Source: Acidaminococcaceae bacterium
Lineage (GTDB): Bacteria > Bacillota > Negativicutes > Acidaminococcales > Acidaminococcaceae
NCBI GenBank assembly: GCA_017405945.1
Contig: JAFQZL010000014.1
Location: 1-64,000, forward strand
Direction: 5' to 3'
Length of the DNA stretch: 64,000 nucleotides
A model generated the notes under the pieces. That model worked only from the letters and a program-made list of their open reading frames with translations. It was not told the origin of the DNA and searched no databases. The translations under genes and the position numbers were made by a program. Below are positions 55,689 to 63,792 of this stretch, piece by piece (the first letter of the stretch is position 1; the number at the start of each line of letters is the position of its first letter).

Positions 55689-56240
55689 TTACTCCAGCTT
55701 GGGCTCCAGCAATCCGTAATTGCCGTCTTTACGCCGGTACACTACGCTCACTCCGCCAAAATCCGGATCATAGAATACAAAGAAATCATGATTTAACAGA
55801 TTCATCTGCAAAATTGCTTCTTCCGGCGTCATGGGATTCATAGTAAAACTCTTACTGCGGATGATTTTAAAATCTTCTTCCGCTTCCGCCTGAACCGAAA
55901 CCGCTTCCGCTGCAGGCGGGGTTTCCACAGGAACTTCCCGGAAGTTGCTGTATTTCCGTTTCATTAACTTGGTTTTATATTTGTGTACCTGCCGCTCGAT
56001 CTTCTCCACTACCAGGTCGATGGAAGAATACATATCCTTTGTAGATTCCTGGGCCCGCAACAGGATTCCCTTGGCCGGAACGGTGATTTCCGCGATATGA
56101 TTTCCGTTTTCTACCTTAAGTACTGCCGTGATATCACCTACAGCCTTAAACTGTCTGGTAACTTTATCAATTTTTTTCTCCAGGTACGCTTTTACTGCCG
56201 GTGATACAACTGCGTTTCTGCCTTTTACGATAATTGCCAT
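55689..56240 (-). CDS. hpf: Ribosome hibernation promoting factor, long form
   Basis: A 183-residue protein that pairs 70S ribosomes into inactive 100S dimers during slow growth. The N-terminal S30AE domain (1-100) is followed by an acidic linker (about 105-130) and the C-terminal dimerisation domain with the VRSKSFTMNPMTPEEA-type segment (here IIRSKSFTMNPMTPEEAI) and FFVFYDPDFGGVSVVYRRKDG. The ATG at 56240 follows AAGGAGG with 7 nt spacing. The frame runs eight codons further upstream without support. Confidence 0.95.
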   Translation of the reverse strand: MAIIVKGRNAVVSPAVKAYLEKKIDKVTRQFKAVGDITAVLKVENGNHIAEITVPAKGILLRAQESTKDMYSSIDLVVEKIERQVHKYKTKLMKRKYSNFREVPVETPPAAEAVSVQAEAEEDFKIIRSKSFTMNPMTPEEAILQMNLLNHDFFVFYDPDFGGVSVVYRRKDGNYGLLEPKLE

Positions 56241-56400
56241 ACTGAGTCCTCCTTGAACATCCAAGGTTACTTGGTTATTACAGGCTCCGGTTCCGGAAGC
56301 TGCGGCCCGTTCAGTAACTGTTCTGTAATGCCTCCTCTTTGTAAATCCTGTCCGCAGGGACCCGCCCCTTCGTCTGTTATCTATTCATTCGACATATGAC
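56241..56400 (-). promoter_or_regulatory. Leader region of hpf, possible structured RNA
   Basis: On the minus strand the ~160 nt before hpf contain several clear helices: GTCC CTGC GGAC, TTACAG...CTGTAA enclosing a ~35-nt arm, and CCAAG TAAC CTTGG next to the ribosome site. A raiA-motif RNA is known upstream of this gene class, but I cannot confirm a match. No gene is seen in the stretch to 56469. Confidence 0.35.
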
Positions 56401-56469
56401 ATGTTATTCCTGTTTGTAAATACAGATTTCTAACTTTTGTCACTTTTTTACTGAAAAATGCAACCTTCG

Positions 56470-57072
56470 TTACAACTCCTTGATTTCCGTTCCTTGCATT
56501 TCCACTTTATATTCCAATACCCGGCTGCTGACAGCTCCTGTCACCGGGTTAATCTTCAGGTTTACAGTAAACCGTTGCGTCTCCAGCTGCGCCTCATAAT
56601 AACTGAGGTTCCCTTCGTATTTCTGTTCAATTGAGGTAATCTTGCCGTCCGGATACTCCAGTCTTACTATTTCTTCAACATCATCTACCGTTTTATTAAC
56701 GGTTGTGCTGCCGGGAATATTACTGCCCCCGATTTTAACGGTTTTTACTTTATTGATTTCTTTTATTACAGTAACTTCATAAGCCCGGAGCGTACTATTG
56801 TCGTAAAACGAAAAGGCTATGGTCTTATCTGTCTCCTGCTCAGCTAACATGCCCCGGAATATTGCCGCAGCAGGAACCTCTGATTTAGCAGCAAGGATCG
56901 CCTTTTCATAAGCAGCCGGATACTTATTGTGTTGTTCTGTCTTTACAGCCTTCCCCGTTTCGCTACCGGCCTCTTCTGCGGCAAAACCCGCAGACTCGCT
57001 GACCATGAGAATCAATGCCAGAAACAACATTACTGCTTTTTTCAACACGGTATTAATCCTCCTGTAAACCAT
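56470..57072 (-). CDS. Secreted protein with a PepSY-like C-terminus
   Basis: A 200-residue protein with a signal peptide (hydrophobic core about 12-29, probable cut after GFAA). The C-terminal third (YYEAQLETQRFTVNLKINP, TGAVSSRVLEY) has the pattern of a PepSY domain. PepSY domains are seen in protease inhibitors and envelope sensor proteins. No cysteine lipobox is seen. The middle part holds VTVIKEINKVKTVKIGGSN with no recognisable motif. It is co-directional with the ABC transporter upstream but spaced by 60 nt; a link is not clear. Confidence 0.65.
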   Translation of the reverse strand: MVYRRINTVLKKAVMLFLALILMVSESAGFAAEEAGSETGKAVKTEQHNKYPAAYEKAILAAKSEVPAAAIFRGMLAEQETDKTIAFSFYDNSTLRAYEVTVIKEINKVKTVKIGGSNIPGSTTVNKTVDDVEEIVRLEYPDGKITSIEQKYEGNLSYYEAQLETQRFTVNLKINPVTGAVSSRVLEYKVEMQGTEIKEL

Positions 57073-57132
57073 AATACAACCAGTTTTACAATCTTTTTAT
57101 AGCCTGCAACGTTTTCACAAACGTTCCCTGAA

Positions 57133-57870
57133 TTACAAAATCTTGGACAAAAAGCTCTGGGTTCTCGGATTCCGGGGCTGATCAAATACCTGCTCCGGCG
57201 TTCCTTCTTCCACAATATAACCGCCGTCCACAAACAGCACCCTGTCACCCACTTCTTTGGCAAATCCCATTTCATGCGTAACAACAACCATAGTCATGCC
57301 TTCCTTGGCAAGCTGCTTCATAACTTCCAGCACTTCGTTTATCATTTCCGGATCCAGTGCTGAAGTCGGCTCGTCAAACAGCATGGCTTTGGGTTTCATA
57401 CACAGGGCCCGGGCAATGGCCACACGCTGTTGCTGACCGCCGGAAAGCTGGTCCGGATAATTATTCGCTTTTTCCGCCAGCCCGACTTTTTTCAGGTAGG
57501 TCATGGCCAGTTCTTCCGCTTCCTTCCGGCTGGTCTTCCTCACCTTCATGGGAGCAAGTATCAGGTTTTCCATCACCGTCATGTGAGGGAACAGGTTGAA
57601 ACGCTGGAAGACCATACCCACTTCCTTGCGGACCTCATTGATGTTCGCTTCCCCGTTCAGAGGGATGTTGTCAAACACAATCTCCCCACCCGAGGGTTCT
57701 TCCAGGTAATTGATGCAGCGCAGCAGGGTGGACTTACCGCTGCCGGAGGGTCCGATGATGACCACTACTTCTTTTTCTTTTATATACAGGTCAATGCCCT
57801 TTAATACGTGCAGGTCGCCGAAGCTCTTTTGCAGGCCTGTAATTTTAATAATATCCTGTCGTTCTTTCAT
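57133..57870 (-). CDS. glnQ: Polar amino-acid ABC transporter, ATPase
   Basis: A 245-residue ABC ATPase of the GlnQ/HisP group. Walker [10 protein letters not shown], signature [17 protein letters not shown], Walker [15 protein letters not shown] and switch [13 protein letters not shown] are intact. It overlaps the permease by 4 nt. The group takes up glutamine, glutamate, arginine, histidine, cystine or related amino acids; the substrate is set by the binding proteins (below). Confidence 0.92.
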   Translation of the reverse strand: MKERQDIIKITGLQKSFGDLHVLKGIDLYIKEKEVVVIIGPSGSGKSTLLRCINYLEEPSGGEIVFDNIPLNGEANINEVRKEVGMVFQRFNLFPHMTVMENLILAPMKVRKTSRKEAEELAMTYLKKVGLAEKANNYPDQLSGGQQQRVAIARALCMKPKAMLFDEPTSALDPEMINEVLEVMKQLAKEGMTMVVVTHEMGFAKEVGDRVLFVDGGYIVEEGTPEQVFDQPRNPRTQSFLSKIL

Positions 57871-58523
57871 TTTGTATCAAACTTCCTTTCCAGGAGGCCG
57901 GTAAGCCGGGCTACCGTAAATGTCAGGATCAGGTAGATGATCGCTACCGCCATCCAGATCTCAAAGGACGCATAAGTGCGGGCAATAATCAGCTGACCCC
58001 GGCGGGTCAGTTCCTCAAAACCGATTACGGATACCAGGGAGGAATCCTTCAGCATAGCGATGAATTCGTTGCCCAGCGGAGGAATGATACGCTTGAAGGC
58101 CTGAGGCAAAATGATATAACGCATGGTCTGCCACCAGGTCATGCCCAGACTTCGCCCGGCTTCCATCTGACCCACATCAATGGACTGGATGCCGCCCCGG
58201 AACACTTCCGCCACATAGGCGCCGCTGTTGATAGAGCAGGCGGAAATTGCTGCGAAGAACGCGTCTACCCGGTGCCCGATAATGCTGGGCAGCGCGAAAT
58301 ATACCAGGAAAATCTGGATCAAAAGCGGTGTTCCCCGGATAAAATCCACGTATACATTGCCCAGCCAACGCAGAATTTTAAAATCAGACATACGAACCAG
58401 AGCCACGATGATGCCGATCAGCATACCAAAGAAAACGCTGAGAGCCGTAATTTCAACCGTAATGCCGGCGCCCGCAATCAACAGCGGAAACGCGCTTTTC
58501 ATCAAATCAAAGTTAACATCCAT
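57867..58523 (-). CDS. Polar amino-acid ABC transporter, permease
   Basis: A 218-residue permease of the HisM/GlnP type with about five helices and the EAA loop ([22 protein letters not shown], shown here as '[12 protein letters not shown]' to 'RYIILPQA'). It has the N-terminal [17 protein letters not shown] motif. The start at 58523 (MDVNFDLM) is 8 nt after AAGG. The frame extends to 58601, but the extra 26 basic residues do not resemble the family. A single permease gene suggests a homodimeric channel. Confidence 0.9.
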   Translation of the reverse strand: MDVNFDLMKSAFPLLIAGAGITVEITALSVFFGMLIGIIVALVRMSDFKILRWLGNVYVDFIRGTPLLIQIFLVYFALPSIIGHRVDAFFAAISACSINSGAYVAEVFRGGIQSIDVGQMEAGRSLGMTWWQTMRYIILPQAFKRIIPPLGNEFIAMLKDSSLVSVIGFEELTRRGQLIIARTYASFEIWMAVAIIYLILTFTVARLTGLLERKFDTK

Positions 58524-58739
58524 AAGGTAAACCTTCTTATATTTGTATTTTTTACATTTTGCAATCCATTGCAAGCGCACAGACGCTCTGCTGCAGCGCA
58601 CCTGTAAAGCAATGGCAGAAACGCTTTTCGAATATTATACTACATAAATAAAAAATACAAAAGGGAATCTATGCAAAATTCCCTTTTGCATTATTACGAA
58701 TAGCAAAGCACAGAATTACTGTCAAACCTTAACGACTTA

Positions 58740-59507
58740 TTACTTCACAGCTCCAAACCATTTTGCGTAAAGCTTGTCATATTCGCCGTTCTTCTTCAGG
58801 TCCAGCAAGGCTTTGTTGATGTCTTTGGTCAGCGGGCTGTTTTTCTTCAGGGAAATGCCATAAGATTCCGCTTCCATGGTGTCACCTACGATTTTGGCAT
58901 AATCTTTTCCGCCCCCGGTGGCAAGGAAATACTCTGCAACGGGTTTGTCAATGATTACCGCTTCAACGCCCTTATTCTTCAACTCCAGGAAAACTTCCGC
59001 ATTGGTATTGAAGTTTTTAACTTTTGCGCCGGGGACCTTGGCTGCCCGTTCTGCGCCGGTGGTGCCGATCTGGACTGCGATTCCTTTATTGTTCAGATCA
59101 TTTACACTCTTTACCATTGCGTTGTCTTTATCTACTACAACTACCAGACCGGATACATAGTAAGGATCGCTCATGTCAACGGCTTTCTGACGGTCCGGTG
59201 TAATGCTCATGCCGGCGATGGCCAGATCGATATTCCCGGCATTGATGGCGGGAATCAGGGCATCAAAGCCCATGTTCAGGATTTCCACTTTCATGTTCAG
59301 CTGTTTGCCGATAGCGCGGATCAGATCCATGTCAAAGCCGTCAAACTCCTTGCTGCCTTCTTTCTGGAACTCAAAGGGAGCAAAGGTGGGTTCCGTTCCA
59401 ACCTTCAAAATTTTAGGGGCCTGCGCCGCTTTTTTCTCGCCACCGCAGCCGGCTACCATCATAACGGCCATCAACAGAGTCATCATAAGCACTAATGCTT
59501 TTTTCAT
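58740..59507 (-). CDS. Amino-acid ABC transporter binding lipoprotein (copy 2)
   Basis: A 255-residue type 3 solute-binding protein. The lipobox is VAGC (Cys near 21) after an N-terminal hydrophobic stretch. Family segments TFAPFEFQKEGSKEFDGFDMDL (short: PTFAPFEF), NAGNIDLAIAGMSIT, RQKAVDMSDPYY and AVQIGTTGA are present. It is a paralogue of the next gene and lies upstream of the permease. The binding residue set does not let me name the amino acid. Confidence 0.92.
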   Translation of the reverse strand: MKKALVLMMTLLMAVMMVAGCGGEKKAAQAPKILKVGTEPTFAPFEFQKEGSKEFDGFDMDLIRAIGKQLNMKVEILNMGFDALIPAINAGNIDLAIAGMSITPDRQKAVDMSDPYYVSGLVVVVDKDNAMVKSVNDLNNKGIAVQIGTTGAERAAKVPGAKVKNFNTNAEVFLELKNKGVEAVIIDKPVAEYFLATGGGKDYAKIVGDTMEAESYGISLKKNSPLTKDINKALLDLKKNGEYDKLYAKWFGAVK

Positions 59508-59639
59508 TTTTTTGTTCTGCCTCCTCGTATTAACAAATTGTTTAGCTTATTCCAGTATACGTAAATTCAAACGGATTCCTCCGTTGCCAAACAAATAGTG
59601 TATATCCTGTTACTTAAAAGGAACTACGAACGCTGTATC

Positions 59640-60455
59640 TTATTTTGCAGGTTTGCTGCCAAACCATTTTTCATACAGCTTGTCGTAGGTGCCGTTCTTC
59701 TTCAGGGTGTCCAGAGCCTTGTCAATTTCCCTGGCCAGTTCCGGTTTCTTCTTGGAAATTACGATGCCGTAATCCTCCGCTGTCAGAGGTTCGCCGGCCA
59801 GCTTCGCGTATTCGCTGCCACCGTTCTTCAGGAAGTACTGTAATACAGGCAGGTCACTGATAACTGCGTCCGCGCCCTTATTCTTCAGTTCCATGCAGGC
59901 CAGATCGCTGGTATTGAAGGTCTTCACAACGGAGCCCTTGTCTTTCAGTTTTTCCCCGTACAGGGCGCCGGTCGTACCCAGCTGTACCGCGATCGTCTTG
60001 CCTTTCAGGTCTTCAAACTTCTTGACGTCGTTCACATCTTTGCGCACTACAAAGGCCAGACCGGACTTGTAGTAAGGCTGGGAGAAAATCACCTGTTTCT
60101 TCCGTTCTTCCGTAATGCTGAAGCCTGCGATAGAAACATCAATATTGCCTGCGTTGATGGCAGGAATCAGGGCGTCGAAGCCCATATTTTTGATTGTGCA
60201 TTTCTTGTAACCCATCTCCTTGGCGATAGCGCGGATCAGGTCCATATCAAAGCCGGTAAACTCCTTGGAATCTTTCTCCGGGAATTCAAAAGGCGCAAAG
60301 GACGGCTCCGTACCTACGAGCAACTCTTCTTTGGCAGCCGGAGCAGACGCCGCAGCCTGTTTCTTTTCATCCTTCTTGTCCCCGCCGCCGCAGCCGGCAG
60401 CCAAAATTCCCAGCGCCAGGACCAGAACGCTTAACAATACCGTAATTTTTTTCAT
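59640..60455 (-). CDS. Amino-acid ABC transporter binding lipoprotein (copy 1)
   Basis: A 271-residue paralogue of copy 2, encoded first in the operon. Lipobox AAGC (about 20-23). The opening after it is Gly/Asp/Lys-rich, then PSFAPFEF, FTGFDMDLIRAIAKEMG, NAGNIDVSIAGFSIT and FSQPYYKSGLAFVV follow. Two binding proteins feeding one permease/ATPase pair would widen the substrate range. The spacer to copy 2 is about 130 nt and may hold an internal promoter, but I see no clear one. It begins just after the long leader RNA. Confidence 0.92.
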   Translation of the reverse strand: MKKITVLLSVLVLALGILAAGCGGGDKKDEKKQAAASAPAAKEELLVGTEPSFAPFEFPEKDSKEFTGFDMDLIRAIAKEMGYKKCTIKNMGFDALIPAINAGNIDVSIAGFSITEERKKQVIFSQPYYKSGLAFVVRKDVNDVKKFEDLKGKTIAVQLGTTGALYGEKLKDKGSVVKTFNTSDLACMELKNKGADAVISDLPVLQYFLKNGGSEYAKLAGEPLTAEDYGIVISKKKPELAREIDKALDTLKKNGTYDKLYEKWFGSKPAK

Positions 60456-60782
60456 TTACTTCCCCTCCAAACCTGTTATTCAATACGATTCTTCAGACAG
60501 ATACAGTTTATAAGGCCGGGTTTTGCCCGACGCAGGATACCGCAACATCGGACCACGCATCTGCCTGAATAAAAACGCCCCGGCTGACCTGGTTTTCGCC
60601 CCCACACCCGCCTGCTGGAAGGTTCGCTCCTAAGCAACTGCTCCCCACTACTGCTCCTCTCGTTATTAACGGCAGGACTTACTTCTAAGCTGCACCGTGC
60701 TCACAGTAATTTTACTGCTTACGTGGATCGTTTCGCCTGCAACTGGCATCGACTTTCAACCACAGACCCGGATTGTTTTTAT
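60456..60782 (-). ncRNA. Long structured leader of the amino-acid ABC operon, class unknown
   Basis: A promoter at 60789-60817 leaves about 320 nt untranslated before copy 1. On the minus strand it holds many local helices: CAGTAAAATTACTG, CTTA GAAG TAAG, CGTT AAT AACG, CCTGC...GCAGG, and CGGG CAAAA CCCG. GCCGGG (about 60586) can also pair with the late CCCGGC, giving an alternative fold. This looks like a switch or attenuator. It does not match the T-box, SAM, TPP, FMN, cobalamin or ydaO consensus as I know them. A GGTGCAGCTTAGAAGTAAG segment is loosely reminiscent of lysine riboswitches, but the rest does not fit. Confidence 0.4.
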
Positions 60783-60788
60783 TCATTA

Positions 60789-60817
60789 AATATAACACAC
60801 AAAACCGAATAATTCAA
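60789..60817 (-). promoter_or_regulatory. Promoter of the amino-acid ABC operon
   Basis: TTGAAT (60817-60812) and TATATT (60794-60789) with a 17-nt spacer on the minus strand. Confidence 0.7.
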
Positions 60818-60917
60818 GCATTTCATAGCGTTGTTTACTGCTTTATCATTATCTGTTTAATAATTAACATTTTGAACATAATATGACGAACCTGCTTTTG
60901 GCGAATTACAGTTTGTC

Positions 60918-60946
60918 TTGACGGATTATTCCAAAGCCACTATACT
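60918..60946 (+). promoter_or_regulatory. Promoter before the small HD-GYP gene
   Basis: TTGACG (60918-60923) and TATACT (60941-60946) with a 17-nt spacer on the plus strand. A hairpin with a T-run follows only ~25 nt past the expected start of transcription (next entry). The region between the divergent promoters (60818-60917) is AT-rich and holds nothing else recognisable. Confidence 0.65.
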
Positions 60947-60976
60947 ATACTTACCTGAAAAAAAACTAAAACCATA

Positions 60977-61000
60977 ACCGGATCCGTTCCGGTTTTATTT
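60977..61000 (+). terminator. Early terminator-like hairpin before the HD-GYP gene
   Basis: ACCGGA TCCGT TCCGGT followed by TTTATTT. It lies between the promoter and the coding start at 61110 and could attenuate transcription. The stem is only 6 bp, so it may be weak. Confidence 0.5.
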
Positions 61001-61109
61001 GTCTGATAATCAATAAAAAACCTATGGAAATGTCGGTTCAACGCGTTTACGCGGATCGGAAAAGAAGCCGGCAAATTCATGTAATACAATTAAGTACGGA
61101 CGTGATATT

Positions 61110-61832
61110 ATGCTTTCTATTCCTCAGTATCTTGATTTTGCCTATACAGGGAAGACGAAAGAGATCTGCAGCTTTTTTCTTGAACTTTTACAGCGTAAGA
61201 ACGAAGTGCTGTATCTGCATTCGCAACAGGTAGCTAATTATTCGGCCAGCGTGGCCGCCAAGCTAGGACTTTCCAGAAAGGAGATCGGCATCATCCGGAC
61301 GGCGGCGCTGATGCACGATATCGGTCTTTTAAGCGTTCCCAACAGCATCATGAATAAATTCCCGTATCTGAGCACACGTGAACTGGCCCAGTACAAGCGC
61401 CATTGTATCGCAGGCTGCAGCATGTTGGAAAACATGGAAGAATTCTCCGGTATCATCGACCTGATCCGCAGCCATCATGAAAAATGGGACGGTACCGGAT
61501 ATCCCAAGCGCCTGAAGGGCGTGAACATTCCTCTCGGCGCACGGATTATTGCCGTAGCAGATTATTACGATAGCGTAATCAACCCCTGCGCAACCCAGTG
61601 GCAGAAAAGTCATCAGGAAGCGTTGCAGGAACTGTTAAGCGCCATGGGGACCGCTTTCGATCCGGAAATCGTTAAAGCTTTTATTGAAGCTATTGTTCCC
61701 GGCAATACGATCAAACCGGTCCCGGTTTTCAATAAAAAAGGTTCCGGGGAAAAGATTAAAACAGCTGCCGCGGCATTGCCATCCGTTGCAACAAAGGTAG
61801 CTGAAACAAGCGAAACAAAAGAATATGAATAA
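61110..61832 (+). CDS. Small HD-GYP domain protein
   Basis: A 240-residue soluble protein made mostly of an HD-GYP domain (about 25-200). It has HSQQVANYSASVAAKLGL, the HD pair ALMHDIGLLSVP and HHEKWDGTGYPKRLKG with the GYP signature. The likely role is cyclic di-GMP hydrolysis. No sensor domain or membrane segment is present, and a ~40-residue Ala/Lys/Glu-rich tail follows the domain. Unlike the large sensors (8.8-15.2 kb), HDIGL replaces HDIGK. The ATG at 61110 is preceded by a weak site (GGACGTGATATT). Confidence 0.88.
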   Translation: MLSIPQYLDFAYTGKTKEICSFFLELLQRKNEVLYLHSQQVANYSASVAAKLGLSRKEIGIIRTAALMHDIGLLSVPNSIMNKFPYLSTRELAQYKRHCIAGCSMLENMEEFSGIIDLIRSHHEKWDGTGYPKRLKGVNIPLGARIIAVADYYDSVINPCATQWQKSHQEALQELLSAMGTAFDPEIVKAFIEAIVPGNTIKPVPVFNKKGSGEKIKTAAAALPSVATKVAETSETKEYE

Positions 61833-61839
61833 AAAAACA

Positions 61840-61878
61840 GCAGGCTGCCGGGTTTTCCGCAGCCTGCCGTTTTTTATT
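61840..61878 (+). terminator. Terminator between the HD-GYP gene and the CoA-transferase
   Basis: GCAGGCTGC and GCAGCCTGC pair around CGGGTTTTCC, followed by CGTTTTTTATTT. On the minus strand CTGTTTTTTTATTC follows, so it can serve both convergent genes. Confidence 0.9.
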
Positions 61879-63009
61879 TCACTCTTTTGCTATTTCTTTC
61901 AACAAATCTTCTGTATCTTCTCCCAGACGGGGAGCTCTCCGGTAAAAGGCACAAGGCGTTTTGGAAAACTTGGGGACGAAGCCCATGGTCCTGTAATGGC
62001 CCAGTTCCGGATCATCTATATCCAATACCATTTCGTCAGCTTTTGCCTGCTCAGTTGCAACAGCTTCATCATAATTCAGCACCGGTTCAAAGCAGGCGTC
62101 GGATCCTCTGGCCAGTTCCGCCCACTCCGCCATGGTCTTTCCGGCAATGATGACCGACAATTCTTCTTTCAGCGCAGGATAGTTCTTCTCATCACGGATC
62201 GCCATAACCAGGTCCGGCCGCTCCAATACTTTACACAGCTTTGTCCAAAATTTTTCTTCAAGACATCCCACGCTCATGTACCTGCCGTCTTTTGTCCGGT
62301 ACACGTTGTAATTGGGGTTGGCGCCGCTGAGCCAGTTGTTGCCCCTCACATTCACGAACCCATTGCCGAAATAGGTAGCGCTGACCCCCGGTACCAGCGC
62401 CAGGCAGATATCAAACAATGAAATGCTGATTTCCTGTCCTTCCCCAGTCCGGTCCGCATGCCGCAGCGCAGCCAGGATCGACATGCCTGCCAGGGCAGAA
62501 GCCTGCATGTCCGCAGCCAGCACGCCGGGTATAGACGGTTTTCCGTCCTTTTCTCCGCTGAGGGAAATCAGACCCGCAAGACTCTGGTAACCAATATCGT
62601 GATCCGCCTGCTTCACAAGGGGTCCCTGTTTTCCATAACCTGTAATAGAACAATAGACAATCTTCGGATTAACCTTTTTTACCGTGGCAAAGTCAACTCC
62701 CAGCTTTTCCATCACTCCGGGCCGGTAACTTTCTACCACCACATGGGCGGTTTTGGCCAGTTCCAGAAAGATTTCCCTGTCTTTTTCCTGTTTCAGGTCC
62801 AGGGCAACGCTCTTCTTATTACGGTTCACTTCCATAAACCAGCAGGCAAAATCGCCCCGCCGGGGCACGAAATCCCGGGAGTAGTCACCTTTAACCGGTT
62901 CCTCAATTTTAATTACATCCGCCCCCATATCCGCAAACAGGCGGGTACAGAAAGGGCCGGGCAAAAGCCGTGACAGGTCAAGTACTCTGATGTCCTGTAA
63001 GGGTCCCAT
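61879..63009 (-). CDS. Class III CoA-transferase (CaiB/BaiF family)
   Basis: A 376-residue member of the family III CoA-transferases and racemases. It opens with PLQDIRVLDLSRLLPGPFCT, and DMGADVIKIEEP, NRNKKSVALDLK and VVVESYRPGVMEKLG follow in the normal order. The catalytic Asp lies in LAADMQASALAG (about 165-176). The SGANPNYNVYRTKDGRYMSVG segment resembles alpha-methylacyl-CoA racemase-type members. The substrate cannot be named. A tricarboxylate-type transporter gene (tctA) begins the next minus-strand unit. Confidence 0.9.
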   Translation of the reverse strand: MGPLQDIRVLDLSRLLPGPFCTRLFADMGADVIKIEEPVKGDYSRDFVPRRGDFACWFMEVNRNKKSVALDLKQEKDREIFLELAKTAHVVVESYRPGVMEKLGVDFATVKKVNPKIVYCSITGYGKQGPLVKQADHDIGYQSLAGLISLSGEKDGKPSIPGVLAADMQASALAGMSILAALRHADRTGEGQEISISLFDICLALVPGVSATYFGNGFVNVRGNNWLSGANPNYNVYRTKDGRYMSVGCLEEKFWTKLCKVLERPDLVMAIRDEKNYPALKEELSVIIAGKTMAEWAELARGSDACFEPVLNYDEAVATEQAKADEMVLDIDDPELGHYRTMGFVPKFSKTPCAFYRRAPRLGEDTEDLLKEIAKE

Positions 63010-63158
63010 GGTTTCACTCCTATCTTTAACTAACCTGACGTATTTCTATTCACTATTCTTATTTTAATCTGTTGAACATCGGTTGACAAGTGAAACAGAA
63101 AAACGTAAACTTGAAGCAACATTGAACAAAAAATTCTAAACGTAAAGGAGTTATAATC

Positions 63159-63635
63159 ATGTCTGTTGAACGCGCCAGAGAGTTTTTGTCCCGGTTCGGG
63201 ATGGGAGATAAGATTATTACCTTCAGGGAGTCCAGCGCTACGGTAGAACTGGCTGCCAGAGCCGCCGGAACGGAGCCGGCCCGCATCGCCAAAACGCTTT
63301 CCTTTGCAGGAAAAGAGCATCCGGTTTTAATTGTAACCGCCGGGGATACAAAAATCGACAATGCCAAATTCAAGCACTTTTTCGGCATGAAAGCCCACAT
63401 GCTTCCCTTCGCCGAAGTGGAGGAACAGACCGGCCACGCTCCCGGCGGCGTCTGTCCCTTTGGTGTGAACGAAGGTGTCAAAGTGTATCTGGATATTTCC
63501 ATGAAACGGTTCCCCACCATGTTCCCCGCTGCGGGAGAAGAGAATAACGCCATTGAGCTGACGCCGGAGGAACTGGAAAAGTACACGGTTAACGAAGGCT
63601 GGGTAGATCTCTGCAAAGGATGGCAGGAGAACTGA
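63159..63635 (+). CDS. YbaK/ProX-type aminoacyl-tRNA deacylase
   Basis: A 158-residue single-domain protein that removes wrongly attached amino acids from tRNA. The family lysine lies in PARIAKTLSFAG (about 40-51). IVTAGDTKIDNAKF and TGHAPGGVCPFGV are further signatures, typical of the YbaK/YeaK group. Whether it clears Cys-tRNA(Pro), Ser-tRNA(Thr) or another species cannot be seen. AAAGGAG precedes the ATG at 63159. It is monocistronic. Confidence 0.92.
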   Translation: MSVERAREFLSRFGMGDKIITFRESSATVELAARAAGTEPARIAKTLSFAGKEHPVLIVTAGDTKIDNAKFKHFFGMKAHMLPFAEVEEQTGHAPGGVCPFGVNEGVKVYLDISMKRFPTMFPAAGEENNAIELTPEELEKYTVNEGWVDLCKGWQEN

Positions 63636-63723
63636 AAGAAAGCTGCACAGCGTCCCTTCCATTAATTCGTTTACATGCCTGTCAGCAATTGAATCAACTT
63701 TATATTTCAACATTGTTTTGTAA

Positions 63724-63788
63724 CGACAAAAACCGCAATGCTTCAGAATGCATCTTTTCGTAGGATACATTCCGGCATTACGGTTTAT
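63724..63788 (-). terminator. Terminator after tctA
   Basis: On the minus strand AACCGTAATGC...GCATTGCGGTT with an inner GGAATGTATC/GATGCATTC pair, then TTTTTGTCG. It follows the tctA stop by 5 nt. Confidence 0.8.
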
Positions 63789-63792
63789 TTGT

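Noticed and set aside
60456..60782. Lysine riboswitch, T-box or 6S RNA in the ABC operon leader
   Set aside because: Only a short GGTGC...AAGTAAG segment resembles the lysine class; the GCCGAAG-type core is missing. There is no T-box sequence, and the U-run at about 60572 has no matching stem.
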